64,000 bases of DNA from Gnetum montanum (lineage: Eukaryota > Streptophyta > Gnetopsida > Gnetales > Gnetaceae), in NCBI GenBank assembly GCA_015680685.1, contig MNCI01007684.1:771375-835374 (forward strand). The letters run 5' to 3'. A program made the position numbers and the translations under genes. Under the pieces are notes generated by a model that worked only from the letters and a program-made list of their open reading frames with translations, made no database searches and was not told the origin of the DNA. This document shows positions 11,025 through 21,803 of the stretch, in pieces. The stretch's first letter is position 1. Every line of letters starts with the position of its first letter.

Positions 11025-13610
11025 ATGGATTCTTTTTACTCAAACACAACCGCCATGGTCGCTGCCGATCTGGGTGTCGCACCTGTGAATCCTGCGATGG
11101 TCACAGGACCAGCCCCCGGTGCAACGGGACCTCAGGGACCATTGCGCCGATCCTTGAGGCTTCAGGGGAAAGAGCCCATCTTTACAGTTATAACCCCTGA
11201 AGAATACAATTTCATATGCGTCAAGATCTAGGCGGGGCTGGCTCTTAGCTGAGCCAAGCTGGAGGCAAAGCGAAATTTCGAGGTGCTTCATCGAGGGGGC
11301 TATGATTTTAAGCCAACAGCCTACGATATAATCCCCTTGACTGACCAATACCATGAATTGATCGCACAGCTGATCATGGCCAGAGGCCAAACTTCACAAC
11401 CCGTGGTGGAACCTCAGCGTGAGGAGGAGGCAGAGGACAAATTTGCGGCTCTATCGGAACATTCATTCCATACTCTGACACCCCACACGTACGTAAATCC
11501 GTTGTTCCCTTTCAACGGAGAGGTATCCTCTCTGGACTCGGCCGTGACCACGCAGGCGCAAATCCCTGTCCTTCTGCAGGCCAACGCGCAGCCGTCTGGA
11601 TTGCCAATGCAACCACCGCATAACGCGGAGGTGGTCCCGTCGCAACACGTAATCAACATTCCGACGGTGATCCCAGCGACCACCGTGCCCTATTTCATCC
11701 CTCAGGTACAAGCTCACACTGTACCGATAACTCGCTCAGCGCAAATATCCCCGCCAATTCCGCCAATCCAGCAACATACCGTAACCGCGCCACAGCAAAC
11801 CTTTGTTCAATACCCTGCAACAAGTCAGTGGACCAACCCTGCTGCGCAACAATACCCGTCTGCGGTTTACGGTGCACAACCTTCGGTTACACCTGCGGCA
11901 CAATTTTCGCGGGTGTTTCCTCAATATACATACCATTATCCTACGCAACAGGCAGAAGTTAACCTCTCGTCTCAGACCGGTGGATGGAGGCCTTCGCAAG
12001 CCCCCCAACCTACAGGAATCCCTGCTCCACCAGCGGTTAGCCAACCACCTCCTGCATTCCAGTTTCCTAGGGCTGCCCACCCAGTCCAACCTCCTATGCC
12101 TGCTGCGCAGATACCTCCGTTAACAGGTCTAGACCAAGCGTTCCAGCTTATCCAGACGCTTACTGAGGAGGTGCGACGTCTTAAGACTGCTGGATCTGAT
12201 ACCATTCAGGTCATGGACTTTTATCAAGATGATCCGATCAATCCAGTGGTCCCCATGCTATCGTTGCCGCCAGGGATGTCCCTCCCCCATTTTACCAAGT
12301 ATAATGGAGAAGGGGATCCCAACACCCATCTAGCCACCTTCAGGTCTGAATCTTTGTTGTTACAACAGTGGCCGCACACTTTAATCCGAGTCTTTGCAAT
12401 GTCATTGACGGGGAAAGCTTTAGAATGGTATAGAGCCCTCCCACGCTCTTCCATTTCAACCTTAGAAGAGCTGCTGACTCAATTTGTGACCTGATTCAAA
12501 TACAACATGAAGCCGGAAGTCACGTTGGAACAGCTTATGGGGGTGAAACAAGACCCGCTCGAGCCAGTCCAAAGGTTCATACAGCATTGGAATGCTACCT
12601 TGAATGAGATCCGCGACCCGATCGTGGACTCCCATCTACTGGCTATATTCAAGGGAGCAGTCAATGACTTTATTAAGTCTAAGCTGTATTACCTTTCCCC
12701 CGGCGATATACGTCAGGCCTTCGCACAGGTCCGAAGTATCCAAGATGCTGCAGAGGCCAGCAAAGACCTGGCATATGTCGCCTATAAAAACGCACACAAC
12801 AAAGCCAAGGACAAAGGCAAGGCAGTGACAACGATAGTAGCTGCGTTGACTGAAAACGCAAAAAACAAGAACACGAAGGCGCCCACAACAGCGCCCCCTG
12901 AGGCCACGGCTGGTGCCGGCACCAGCCAAACCGCAGCTGCCCCTGAACAAGCCCCCCAGCCAAAGCCAAATTTTGAGCGTAAAGATCGTTCAAAATACGC
13001 GGCTTTACCCGTGAAACATTCTGAACTGCTAAAACAACTATTAGCGGTAGGACACATTCAACCTAAGAAGGTGTCCGAGGAGGCCCTGAAGCATCACAGG
13101 CATTACTGTGAATTGCTGAAGGACCCTTCTTTAGCTCTGCCTAACGAGCCAGCAGTTCCGAGATCTTTCAGGCTGGATCATTTCTGTGACTACCACCAGA
13201 TGTGTGGTCACGACACGGATTACTGCTGGGCATTGAAGGACGACATTCAATGCATGATCGATGAAGGTCATATAAAACTAGACAACAGTAATCCTACGCA
13301 TCCGGAAAACCAAACGCTGCATGTGTACAAGGATCCGTTGAACACAAATTACGATCCTTATACAATCACTGTGGTGAGTACGGATGGTGAGCGTAAGGTA
13401 CCGCCAAAAAAACCTTTCGTTTTGCATGTGCCCGCCAGCTCAACAAAGGGGCTTACTTCTTCTTCGGCAGCTACTGGGGTCTCACGGCCACCGTTTATCA
13501 TACGGGCACCTTCCCAAGTGCGCCCTCAGTCACGCGACACTACCCAAGCCACGGGTCCATCCGTGCCCATGCCGAGAGCGCCCTTCATTATTAGGGAACC
13601 ACAACCATAG
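11025..13610 (+). pseudogene. gag: Element M gag (broken by in-frame stops)
   Basis: From the ATG at 11025 one frame runs without frameshift into protease and ends at 14807. Gag shows an N-terminal RRSLRLQG..EEYNFICVK region, a Pro/Gln-rich linker, the retrotransposon gag core (FAMSLTGKALEWYRALP, FKYNMKPEVTLEQL, VQRFIQHWNATL) and a zinc-binding CDYHQMCGHDTDYC motif near 13190-13240. In-frame stops are TAG 11229 (R has CAG), TGA 11250 (R has CGG/CGA-type Arg), TGA 12492 (R has Arg) and TAG 13608. These are compatible with C-to-T decay. With readthrough, gag would be about 860 residues. Confidence 0.9.
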
Positions 13611-14807
13611 GCTGTCCCTCTCACGCAGGGGCAGACCTCTAGTCAGAACCACCAGTCATCGCCTCCTAAGCGAAGGGAGGAGAATACAGCAGTTAACGCA
13701 GCAAAAGGCCACTCTACGCTCGGCTTCCCTAAGCCCAGGCTCCTGGCCTTTGTGCCTATGTCTATGCCTCAAAAATAGGCCAAGGGTGCAGAAACGCAGC
13801 CACATTCTCTCGTCAGAAAAAAGAACAACCCTCCCACTGACACCGCTCCACCTCGAGAGATCCGTCTCTTGGGCCGTATGGAAGAGGACAAGGGGGATAA
13901 ACAACCCTGCTGAGAGAAGGACCTCCTCGATGCGTTCACACAGGTCAAACAAGTGCTCAAGCAAAAGAACACAACGCTGAGCTTGTACGACCTCTTGATG
14001 ACTTCTCGAGAACACCGCGAGGCTATGGTACGCATGTTGACATCCATATCAGTGGACGCCAGCTTGCCGGCGGAAGAGGAAGCAATACACGCTATCATGT
14101 TTCCTCCTGAAGCTGAACAACCCAAGCCCACCTCGTTGACCTTTCTGGACGAGTCTATTAAAGATGATCCGGAAAAGGGTCAAGTAACGACGGAGCCTAT
14201 GTTCATTACCATTCAGGTCGGCCAGTACCGGATCCGGAGGGTGCACGTGGATGATGGCGCAGCTGCTAATTTCGTTCCCTATTCCATTGTGGATAGGTTG
14301 GGGTTGGTCGACCAGATCACTCCCACAACGACAACCTGCGTAAAATCATTCAATGGAGCACGGGTTCAGGTCAAGGGGACGGTGCGTATTGAGTTTGTGG
14401 CGGGGAATCAGTTCCCAACGGAAGCCACATTTTTAGTCGTCGAGGAGATGCCAGGCTTTAACTTAATCTTAGGGAGGTCATGGTTAGCCCAGCTGAGGGC
14501 GGTCTCGTCGCCGATCCATCAGGAGATACACCTACCCTATGCCGGAGGGGAGGTTATCATACGCGGCGACGAGGTCACCCCCAGGACCGTTAACAACATT
14601 GAAGAACGGAGTTCAGAGATCGAAACGGCTGACGATCAATCCCCTCTCCAAGCCCCTGAACAGAAAAATGACAATGATGACGGTCTAGCCTGGGCCAACC
14701 TGCCATTTCCGGATGACAGCATAGAGGAGTCGAACTGCAAACCTCCTCGCCCTTACGCAGCGTTTAACATAAAAGCTGCTAGGAGACAATTGCGTACTGA
14801 CGGTTGA
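13611..14807 (+). pseudogene. pro: Element M protease region
   Basis: This continues the gag frame past TAG 13776 and TGA 13911. The uninterrupted part from 13953 holds TLSLYDLLMTSREHREAM (shared with L and R), the retropepsin loop VHVDDGAAANFVPY and the flap-distal FNLILGRSWLAQL. The frame closes at 14807, followed 25 bp later by GTAAGT (14833-14838), a good 5' splice-site consensus. No RT follows. Confidence 0.9.
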
Positions 14808-15525
14808 ATGAAGGTCTTCTGCGTACACTCATGTAAGTTATCATGATCATCCATCCAACAGTTTCCTTTGTTTCAGTATGCTTTTACGCGACATTCACCT
14901 TCTATATTTACGCTTTGCATTTTTTGTCTTTGCATGTGTTCATCATACGCACGTTAGTTACGTATCCTCATTCCTTTACGCATGTGTCCAGGCTTACATT
15001 TTGCTACAACATACGCAGATGGCCCGCAACAGCCTTAAACTAGTAACTACTTTACGCAGGTGGCCCGCAACGGCCTTAAACTAGTAGCCAATTTACGTTT
15101 TCTTTGTTTTACGCAGATGGCCCGCAACGGCCTTAAACTAGTAGCTAATTTACGCAGATGGCCCGCAACGGCCTTAAACTAGTAGCTAATTTATGCAGAT
15201 GGCCCGCAATGGCCTTAAACTAGTAGCTAATTTACGCAAATTCATGTGCTGGCCCGCAACGGCCTTAAACTAGCAGCTACTTTACGCAAATTCTTATCTT
15301 GGCCCGCAACGGCCTTAAACTAGTTATTTTACGCTCTCAGCTCGCAATGGCCTTAAACTAGCTATCTACAATCGCAGTTTACGCTTCCTTCATGTTACAC
15401 TCCCGGCCCGCAACGGCCTTAAGCTAAGACTTACGCTCCATGATAGGTAGTTAACATTCAATCAAGTTTTATAACATGTCTTTTCAAGTTATTTGTAAAC
15501 TGACATTACACCAACATCAACAAAA
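14808..15525. repeat. Hairpin-TTAAAC minisatellite downstream of M protease (array 15013-15428)
   Basis: Nine units of GGCCCGCAACGGCCTTAAAC occur with spacers of 20-35 bp. Each unit can fold as a GGCC/GGCC stem with a CGCAAC loop, followed by TTAAACTA. The array lies between the converging 3' ends of gag-protease (plus) and the antisense gene (minus), as in L and R. No ORF is supported here. Confidence 0.85.
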
Positions 15526-18500
15526 TCACGCATTTCCCCTGCTGCCACTATCACCAGTGTCCTTCAACTCTAAATCCAGCCCCAAAGGGTCGTCCTCCAG
15601 TGGGCCATCGTTTCTGGGAATTATCCCTTCATGAAAGATTGCCTCTTCATGAGGCTCTCCTTCTAATGTTGGCTCCACAGGAAGATGCTCTTCACCGTTG
15701 TGTTCCACCTCTGCTTCCACTCATTCCTCTCCTAGCCCCTCAGCTGGCGTACAGCCTCTACCTGCTTCTGGTACCTTAAATACAAATAACATAAAAATTA
15801 GAATAGGCAACACTATGTCGAAAAATGTTCTAGCTAAGCCATGCGTAAACTTACTCGGGACGGCCCGACTTCCGCAGCAAAAGGAAGCTTGTCCAAACCG
15901 GCCCACAAATGCTACATGATCTCATCCTCAGTCAGGTCTTGCCACACATCCTCGCCCGAAGCTGCTGCTACCTTCACCTTCCCTTTCTCCATGCTACTCC
16001 AAGAGGGAGGATCTGGGAAGAAAGTAGGGATTGAAGCTTGATTCCCAGGGAAGACCATTGTTCTCTCTGGAGATGCAGTTACGGTCACCTGTTCCTCAAA
16101 CTTCTTGAAAGCTTCAGACGCTCCGATGGTGTCCACAAAGACCTCCAAGGATCGAGCTTTAACAGCGGAATCGCGGTAGCATTTTCTGTAGGCGGTGCTT
16201 TCCCTTTTGTATACGTGCTGGTGGTCCTTCTCCTTCTGCCCCCATTCCTGTACGCCCGCGCAATAGTCCCTCCAGTCTCGACTTTTCTGAGCAAGGAGCT
16301 CTATTTGCATCCTTTACTCTACTAACGCTCAACTGGTCTGTACATTGTTCTTGATCGCTGTCCAATAACGGGAGTGATCAATGACAGCAGTACGCCAGTC
16401 TTCATCCCCTGTCACTCGAGCCTGTAGGAACTCATATCACGCCCTTAGGTCCTCGCCTTCTTTACTCAAAGATTCAACCCTCTGTTCTGACCGTTGCAGC
16501 TTCTTCCATAGGTCTTCATTGATATTCCTGCTTTTCCATACGGAGCGTGTCGAGTGTAACGCACATTTACGCATTTCTTCATAAATGTGGCGTGGCACGA
16601 CCGCCCCATCAGGTGGGGGCTCTGCTGTGTCCAGGTTAATGGGCTCCGCGGGATCCCATCGGAGGTGAGCTCCTGACAGAAAACAAGCATCAAGACAGAT
16701 GACATATTACCACCAAGACATTACGCAGTCATTTCGGTTAACTCACCAGTGCCAAGTTCGATGCGTTCCAGACGCCCGATCATGTCGCTAATAACGCCTT
16801 CCATGAAGGTAAACTTATCGGGGAAGTCTCTCCATGTTTCGTTAACAGCAACAGACATTGAGGCGTCTCCTTCCCCTATAGCGTAAATCAGGTTAGACAT
16901 TACCTATTCACAGATTCTTGCAAAATACGCTAACGCGCTCATTACCTCTGCCGGTGACATTGGCAACGTTATCAACATCCTCTGTATTTCTTTCCATTTC
17001 ACGCACCGGAGTCTGTACGCCTCCGGCTCCAGTAGCAGGGGCCTTCTCCCCAGTCTGTACGCGGCTCCCACACGCTGAAGCTTGCGCACGGCATGTACTA
17101 ACAGCCGGGGCCTCTTCTTCCAAAATTGAGGCCCCCTCCCCAAGTTTTAGCACCATTGCCCCTATCTCAGGGGTCAATCGACCTATCGTCTTTGCTGCTT
17201 ACATCCCCATACGTTAGGATATAATTCTAGCTTATCTAAATGAACCATTGCGTATAGACTGTTTACACTTACCAGGCGGAGGCTTAGTCCGCTGCACCGT
17301 GAGCCCAACGGTGTGGCCTGCCTCGCCTCCAGGGGCCTCAGCCAGACGGAGCCTCTTCTGTCGAGCTGCAGGCTCCACGATTTCCTCCGCCAAGCGCTTC
17401 CCTCGCGAGGCATCGCCGGTGTAGGTAGGCATTATCCCGCCTACACTGTCGAGACCTCGCACTCGGGGTGCCGTCATGCCTTTGGTTGTCACAAACATCA
17501 ACTCTCTGATCCCTTCCAGCGGATCCTGCCCACGGGTAGTGCTAAGGATGTTGGCAATCCAAGGTTTGGATAGTTGGTCTCAGTCTTGCTATACCCAGAC
17601 CCCATTCCTTTGAACGACCAGATACTCAGCAAACCGCCGGAGGACGGCTATGAAAAAGACATGGTGCACGTTGAAGCGGGACTCAAGCTTCTCGCGAAGC
17701 TTGACCATTTCATTGCGCAACCCCTTGGCAAGATGGCTCCCCCAATCAAAACGGGCTCCCTCCTCCAACACCTCTCACATAATACGCATCTGTTCTACTG
17801 AAAAGAACCTCACCTGTGAGAGCGTTTTGGGGAAGATCCGGGCCCAAAAAAGGGGATAAAGCGTCTTGGCGGTCCTCAACTCGAATTGCTCACAAGGAAA
17901 CCCCTTGGTCCCCTTAGGGATTCTTGCCCACTCCTGCAGAAGCTCCTCCACTTTGACGCTCCTCTTGGTCTTCACTTTTACTGGAAGGCCGCTGGAGGAA
18001 ATGCCAAACAGGTCCGAGAAGGGCTGAGCATTGATATCAAAGTTTACACGCACGTTATGTACGCGCGTGCTGAAACGATCTGCCTTCTCACTAAAGGAGT
18101 TGACCAAGCCTATCATCTTGCTGGCAGGGACATCAGGGGTGGCAGCCAAAAATAGGTGCATTAGCCCTGCGGCCTGGATCTTTGTGACCACTGCAACTGG
18201 GGCCGCTGAGTGGCCGAGCCAACGCTGTGCCTCCTTGATGCCCCCGTAACGAAAGAGGACATCCCTCGCCTCGCGGCCGTAAATTGTAAGGGTAATCTCT
18301 CGGGATTCCCTGACTGCAAGCCAAAAACGCAAGTCAGAAATGCAAGACAAAACAGAAACATTATCGCAGTGTTCATAACTCACAACTACGCAAGCAACAT
18401 TAAAACACGCGGCAACCTTACCGGGTCCAAACGGCAACGGGAATTGTGGGAGTTCCCTCTCCACGTCCTCGACGCTGAGGGGCGGATCCAGGGTCCAGTC

Positions 18501-18585
18501 CTCGTGTAGCCACCCGAGTTCCTGGCAATTCTTGAAAGACTGCTCATAACAGGTGTGATACTCACGCATCTCGTGGCCGATTTGC
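15526..18585 (-). pseudogene. Antisense gene in element M, 5'-truncated divergent copy
   Basis: Exons on the minus strand: partial exon 3 (about 18585-18422), exon 4 (18313-17273), exon 5 (17194-16946), exon 6 (16875-16747), exon 7 (16672-15855), exon 8 (15774-15526). All introns start GT (GTAAG, GTAAT or GTGAG) and end AG. Exon 4 is 1041 bp, exactly as in L and R, although the protein is clearly divergent; shared landmarks are EAQRWL, GLMHLF, KMIGLVNSF, DLFGI, KGTKGFP and LYPLFWARIFPKTLSQ. Exon 7 keeps GAHLRWD at its start and the probable coiled coil. Stops occur in exon 4 and exon 7. Exons 1-2 and the promoter are deleted; the break joins integrase sequence. This represents a second, older lineage of the gene. 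Confidence 0.8.
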
Positions 18586-18919
18586 CCGATGATACAGCTA
18601 CAGGCAGTACGCCCTATGGCCTGGTTTACGGATCTGAGGCGGTTCTACCTCTCGAATTGCAAATTCCTTCTCTGAGAATGGTCCTCTCCACCNGCCTCAG
18701 ATCCGTAAACCAGGCCATAGGGCGTACTGCCTGTAGCTGTATCATCGGGCAAATCGGCCACGAGATGCGTGAGTATCACACCTGTTATGAGCAGTCTTTC
18801 AAGAATTGCCAGGAACTCGGGTGGCTACACGAGGACTGGACCCTGGATCCGCCCCTCAGCGTCGAGGACGTGGAGAGGGAACTCCCACAATTCCCGTTGC
18901 CGTTTGGACCCGGTAAGGT
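18415..18919. repeat. Perfect 226-bp inverted repeat bounded by single Ns (probable assembly artefact)
   Basis: 18415-18640 and 18694-18919 are exact reverse complements, separated by 52 bp. Single N characters stand at 18693 and 18920, exactly at the edges of the right arm. Such perfection in an element with diverged LTRs, together with the Ns, suggests a short contig placed twice or wrongly oriented. Confidence 0.85.
18586..18692 (+). pseudogene. Integrase C-terminal fragment (element M)
   Basis: The plus-strand translation reads TATGSTPYGLVYGSEAVLPLELQIPSLRM, which is the well-known segment near the end of Ty3/gypsy integrase (TPY.LVYG.EAVLP.E..IPSLR). It abuts the truncated antisense gene at about 18586 and ends at the N at 18693. 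It is the only pol remnant in M. It implies one internal deletion running from the antisense gene to integrase. Confidence 0.82.
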
Positions 18920-18934
18920 NATCAACAGCAGGTA

Positions 18935-19350
18935 TGACAGTAAACGTCTGCTACAACGTAAAATTGGCACTGATCGTCCGCTACGACGTAAAACTGGCAT
19001 GCCTTGCACACGTCCGCCACGACGCTAAACTGGCAAGCTGCAACCATCCGCTATGACGTAAAACTGGCAATGTTGTACAGGTCTGCCAAGATGAAAAATT
19101 GGCATCTTTTGCACGCATCCGCCATGACGCTAAATTGGCACAGGTATGTAGTCGTCTGCTGAGACGTAAAACTAGCACAGCTTTGTCCCTAGGTCATGAC
19201 ATAAAACTGACCTCCACAGCATGGTCTGCTGAGACCATAAACCAGCCTTACCACCGTCCGCTACGACATAAAACTAGCGCTTCTCGGTCTGCCCGGACTT
19301 TAAACTGGGACCATGGTCTGCTGAGACTTAAAACCAGTAACGGTAGTCTT
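18935..19350 (+). repeat. Second hairpin-TAAAACTGGC minisatellite in M
   Basis: About thirteen units are present, typified by GTCCGCTACGACGTAAAAC followed by TGGCA. The short stem differs between units (GTC/GAC, GGTCT/AGACC, GTCTT/AAGAC) but remains self-complementary, followed by TAAAACTGG or TAAACTGG. It corresponds in plan to the arrays flanking the antisense gene in L and R. Confidence 0.8.
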
Positions 19351-19403
19351 CCAAGACTTAAAACTGGGATGTACAGATCGACACCATGTTCAAGTAAGCG
19401 TGA

Positions 19404-19766
19404 TCACTCTTGTATAGTTGCACAGCAGACGGTGGGATACTGAGACAGTCCCAGCATCGCCACCTCACCGGCATCCTTCTGATTCCTCGGATAAGCAAAG
19501 AGGCATCTTACTGATCCCTCGGAGATGCCGTCATCGCGCCCGCCGTAGTGGTGGTACCTCTGGGAGTTTAGCCTCGTCAGTCGGAGCCCCAACGAAATCC
19601 TCGATGGCAACGGCCCCGGGAATCTCCGCCAATCATTGCTATCGGACGTCGGCCTCGCAAATTCATCTGGCCGATTCCTGGTGCAGCCGGTTAGCTGCAC
19701 TGCGTCTGATGCCTTTTTGGTGAAGATATGCAGAGCCGAATCATCAGGATTGGCAGCTCCGTCCAC
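19404..19766 (-). CDS. Unrecognised ORF in the 3' region of element M
   Basis: An open frame of 120 codons on the minus strand ends in RNQKDAGEVAMLGLSQYPTV. I do not recognise it. It is antisense to the element and downstream of the minisatellite, so it could be part of another extra gene or a chance frame in GC-rich DNA. There is no homologue elsewhere in this window. Confidence 0.2.
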   Translation of the reverse strand: MDGAANPDDSALHIFTKKASDAVQLTGCTRNRPDEFARPTSDSNDWRRFPGPLPSRISLGLRLTRLNSQRYHHYGGRDDGISEGSVRCLFAYPRNQKDAGEVAMLGLSQYPTVCCATIQE

Positions 19767-20413
19767 GTGCCCCGGCTCCTTCTGTATAGCTCATTTATCT
19801 GACATCAGACAGCGTTGGTTTCAAGAAATCTCGCCTTGCGTTCATAAGCAATGGTGTCCTCTATTTTCTTTGGTGGTTGCAGGTTGCTTACCTTGGAGGA
19901 TCTCATCCAAAGGTGCGTACATCTGAGCAGCGAAGTACAACAGCGTGTTGAAATGGCTGCTCAGGCTTGCCCGACCACTTAGCTTTCCACATCTATACCT
20001 CATTTCTACCCTTAACTTTTGTTTCCATCTTCCCCACCACCCAGTTCCCATATGTAACATCTACATACGCAAGTATTCATTTTCCCCACTCACGCTAGCA
20101 GAGACACCGCAGAAAGTGATGCGCAAAGCTCCTTTTGCAAGCATTCCTGCTACAATTGTAACAGAGACATCTCAGATTGAAGCACCACGCTCATCTGAAA
20201 GCATTCCTGTTGACATGAGTAAAGCATATTTTGCATCTTCCCTGAACCTGTTTCCAGTTACATCCCTTTATTTCCCATACCCGCCAGTTTTCCTCTTTCA
20301 CGTGGACAGGGCACTGCTTGAGTAGCCACGGATGAGCGCTGTTCTTACTTCTGCCAATCCGGTGTTTCGCATTCTTTGTTGACGTTCTTCGGGTAAGCCC
20401 TCTAACCGTCAAC
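19767..20413 (+). other. M 3' untranslated region
   Basis: No supported gene. A 126-codon plus frame at 19945-20325 has no recognisable features. Confidence 0.4.
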
Positions 20414-20426
20414 AAAGAGGGGCCAT
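20414..20426 (+). other. Polypurine tract of M
   Basis: AAAGAGGGG followed by CCAT lies directly before the TG of the 3' LTR, as expected for the plus-strand primer of reverse transcription. Confidence 0.7.
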
Positions 20427-21798
20427 TGAAACACTGTGAAAATTACGAGTCAGCCTCAGGCGAAGATTCGCAATACGAGCGAGAACGCGCCTCAAATTTG
20501 TTCAAGGACAAGTTTACGCTCTATCACGCACGGTAGCGTAATGAGCGTAATAAGCTTTAAGATAGTTGAAGGCAGAACCTAGAGAAGCACAACAGGTTGG
20601 CACTTTTTCTTGCAGTACATGGATAACTTGTCTTTACGCTCGTTACGCGGCGGTGCGTACCATGGCGTATGTTGTTAAGTTGTACATTACTTACGCTTCA
20701 TTACGCGCAGCTGCGTAGTGAGCGTAACTTACATTGTTTACGCTTCATCACACGTAGCTGCGTAGTGAGTGTAAACCATGCATGATTCATTACGCACGGT
20801 TGCGTAGCGAGCGTAAGTTGCGCACTATCCACGCTTCGTTACGCACAGTTGCGTAGTGAGCGTAAAACAATTTTGAGCTTATGGCTTACGCTCATACACG
20901 TAACACAACGTGGATGAGCATAATACAGCCTGAATGCAGCCTAAAGTACGCTCAGCATGTGTCTACTCTTCACATGCATAACACGCAAACAAGCGTGTTG
21001 TGCGTAGTCACAGTCTGACTTAAAAGATCATGCCAGCAGGGCCCGCAATATCCGGAACTCACATCATCAGGGTTGCACCTTATCCACGAAGCGTCGCGGC
21101 CTATAAATACCCCAGTTGACAAAGATACAAGTGTGGGCAAAAATTCGGGTTAGCAAATTTCTGAGCACCAAAGCACTTAGCACTTTGGAACAGAGATACA
21201 AAGAACAGCGCTTTGGCAATCGTGGACATCATCATCTTACAGGCGAAGCAGAGTACAGTTCAAATTGAGTACCGGTGACAGGAGCAATCTTTCTGCTGAA
21301 AGGACTCTATCAATCAGAAACAATTGATCAGTAGACGTCAAAGCTTGGCCTGCCTTGCATCTCAGCTTTAGCCCACAAGGTAGATCGGACTTCTATTTAG
21401 ACCGTTTTTGCTTGTTGTTCTGTGCTTGTTTCACATCCTGTAAGCGGGGATTCCCCAGTGTAATTTCTCACACGAAATAAACATTTATAAGTCAAAGTGC
21501 AGATCTTGAAGCGTCGAGCTTCTTATGTCAACCTCTTCTTATCGTGTTTAGCATTATCGCCATTGCAATCCAACTACATCGTTTCCCCTCGTTTTATCAC
21601 TCTTCGAAACAGATCACTTTCTCTCCCCGTAATTCTCATCGTTTTACTGACCTGTAAGTCCCTGTCTGATCGACAAGACCGTTCAAGGCACCACGGATTT
21701 GTTTTTCCAGTGTAGCCCTCGCGCGGATCCATGGTTAAAACTGTGTACACCGGAATATCGGTCGGTATTTCTAGCTGCCGACGTTTTCTGTCGTTACA
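20427..21798 (+). repeat. 3' LTR of element M
   Basis: 1372 bp, TGAAACACT...CGTTACA, with the same TATA box (21102) and palindromic U3 array as the 5' LTR. GCACC follows at 21799-21803. Confidence 0.93.
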
Positions 21799-21803
21799 GC
21801 ACC
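21799..21803 (+). repeat. Target-site duplication GCACC, right copy (element M)
   Basis: Identical to 9394-9398. L's gag resumes immediately after it. Confidence 0.93.

Larger units (their letters stand above)
9399..21798 (+). mobile_element. Element M: complete but non-autonomous Tat-type LTR retrotransposon, inserted in L gag
   Basis: LTRs at 9399-10777 and 20427-21798 both run TG...TTACA and are flanked by GCACC. Inside are a primer-binding site, one gag-protease frame (11025-14807), a hairpin minisatellite, a divergent copy of the antisense gene (minus strand, truncated 5' end), a scrap of integrase, a second minisatellite, unassigned DNA and a polypurine tract. RT and both RNase H domains are missing, so M must have moved with enzymes from elsewhere. 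By eye the LTRs differ by a few percent (about nine differences in the first 170 bases), so the insertion is not very recent. Length is 12.4 kb, including a suspect 226-bp inverted assembly duplication. Confidence 0.93.

Noticed and set aside
11414-12205. Several overlapping minus-strand frames over M gag
   Set aside because: They are shadows of the GC-rich, Pro/Gln-coding gag frame, with no homologous frame in R or L.
14833-14838. GTAAGT after M protease as proof of a pro-RT intron
   Set aside because: R and L lack an equally good donor at the same place and M has no RT, so it is only a hint.
18694-19028. Plus-strand frame running through the Ns, joining integrase-like and antisense-gene residues
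   Set aside because: It crosses the suspect inverted duplication; the residues after 18694 are the reverse complement of sequence already present on the left.
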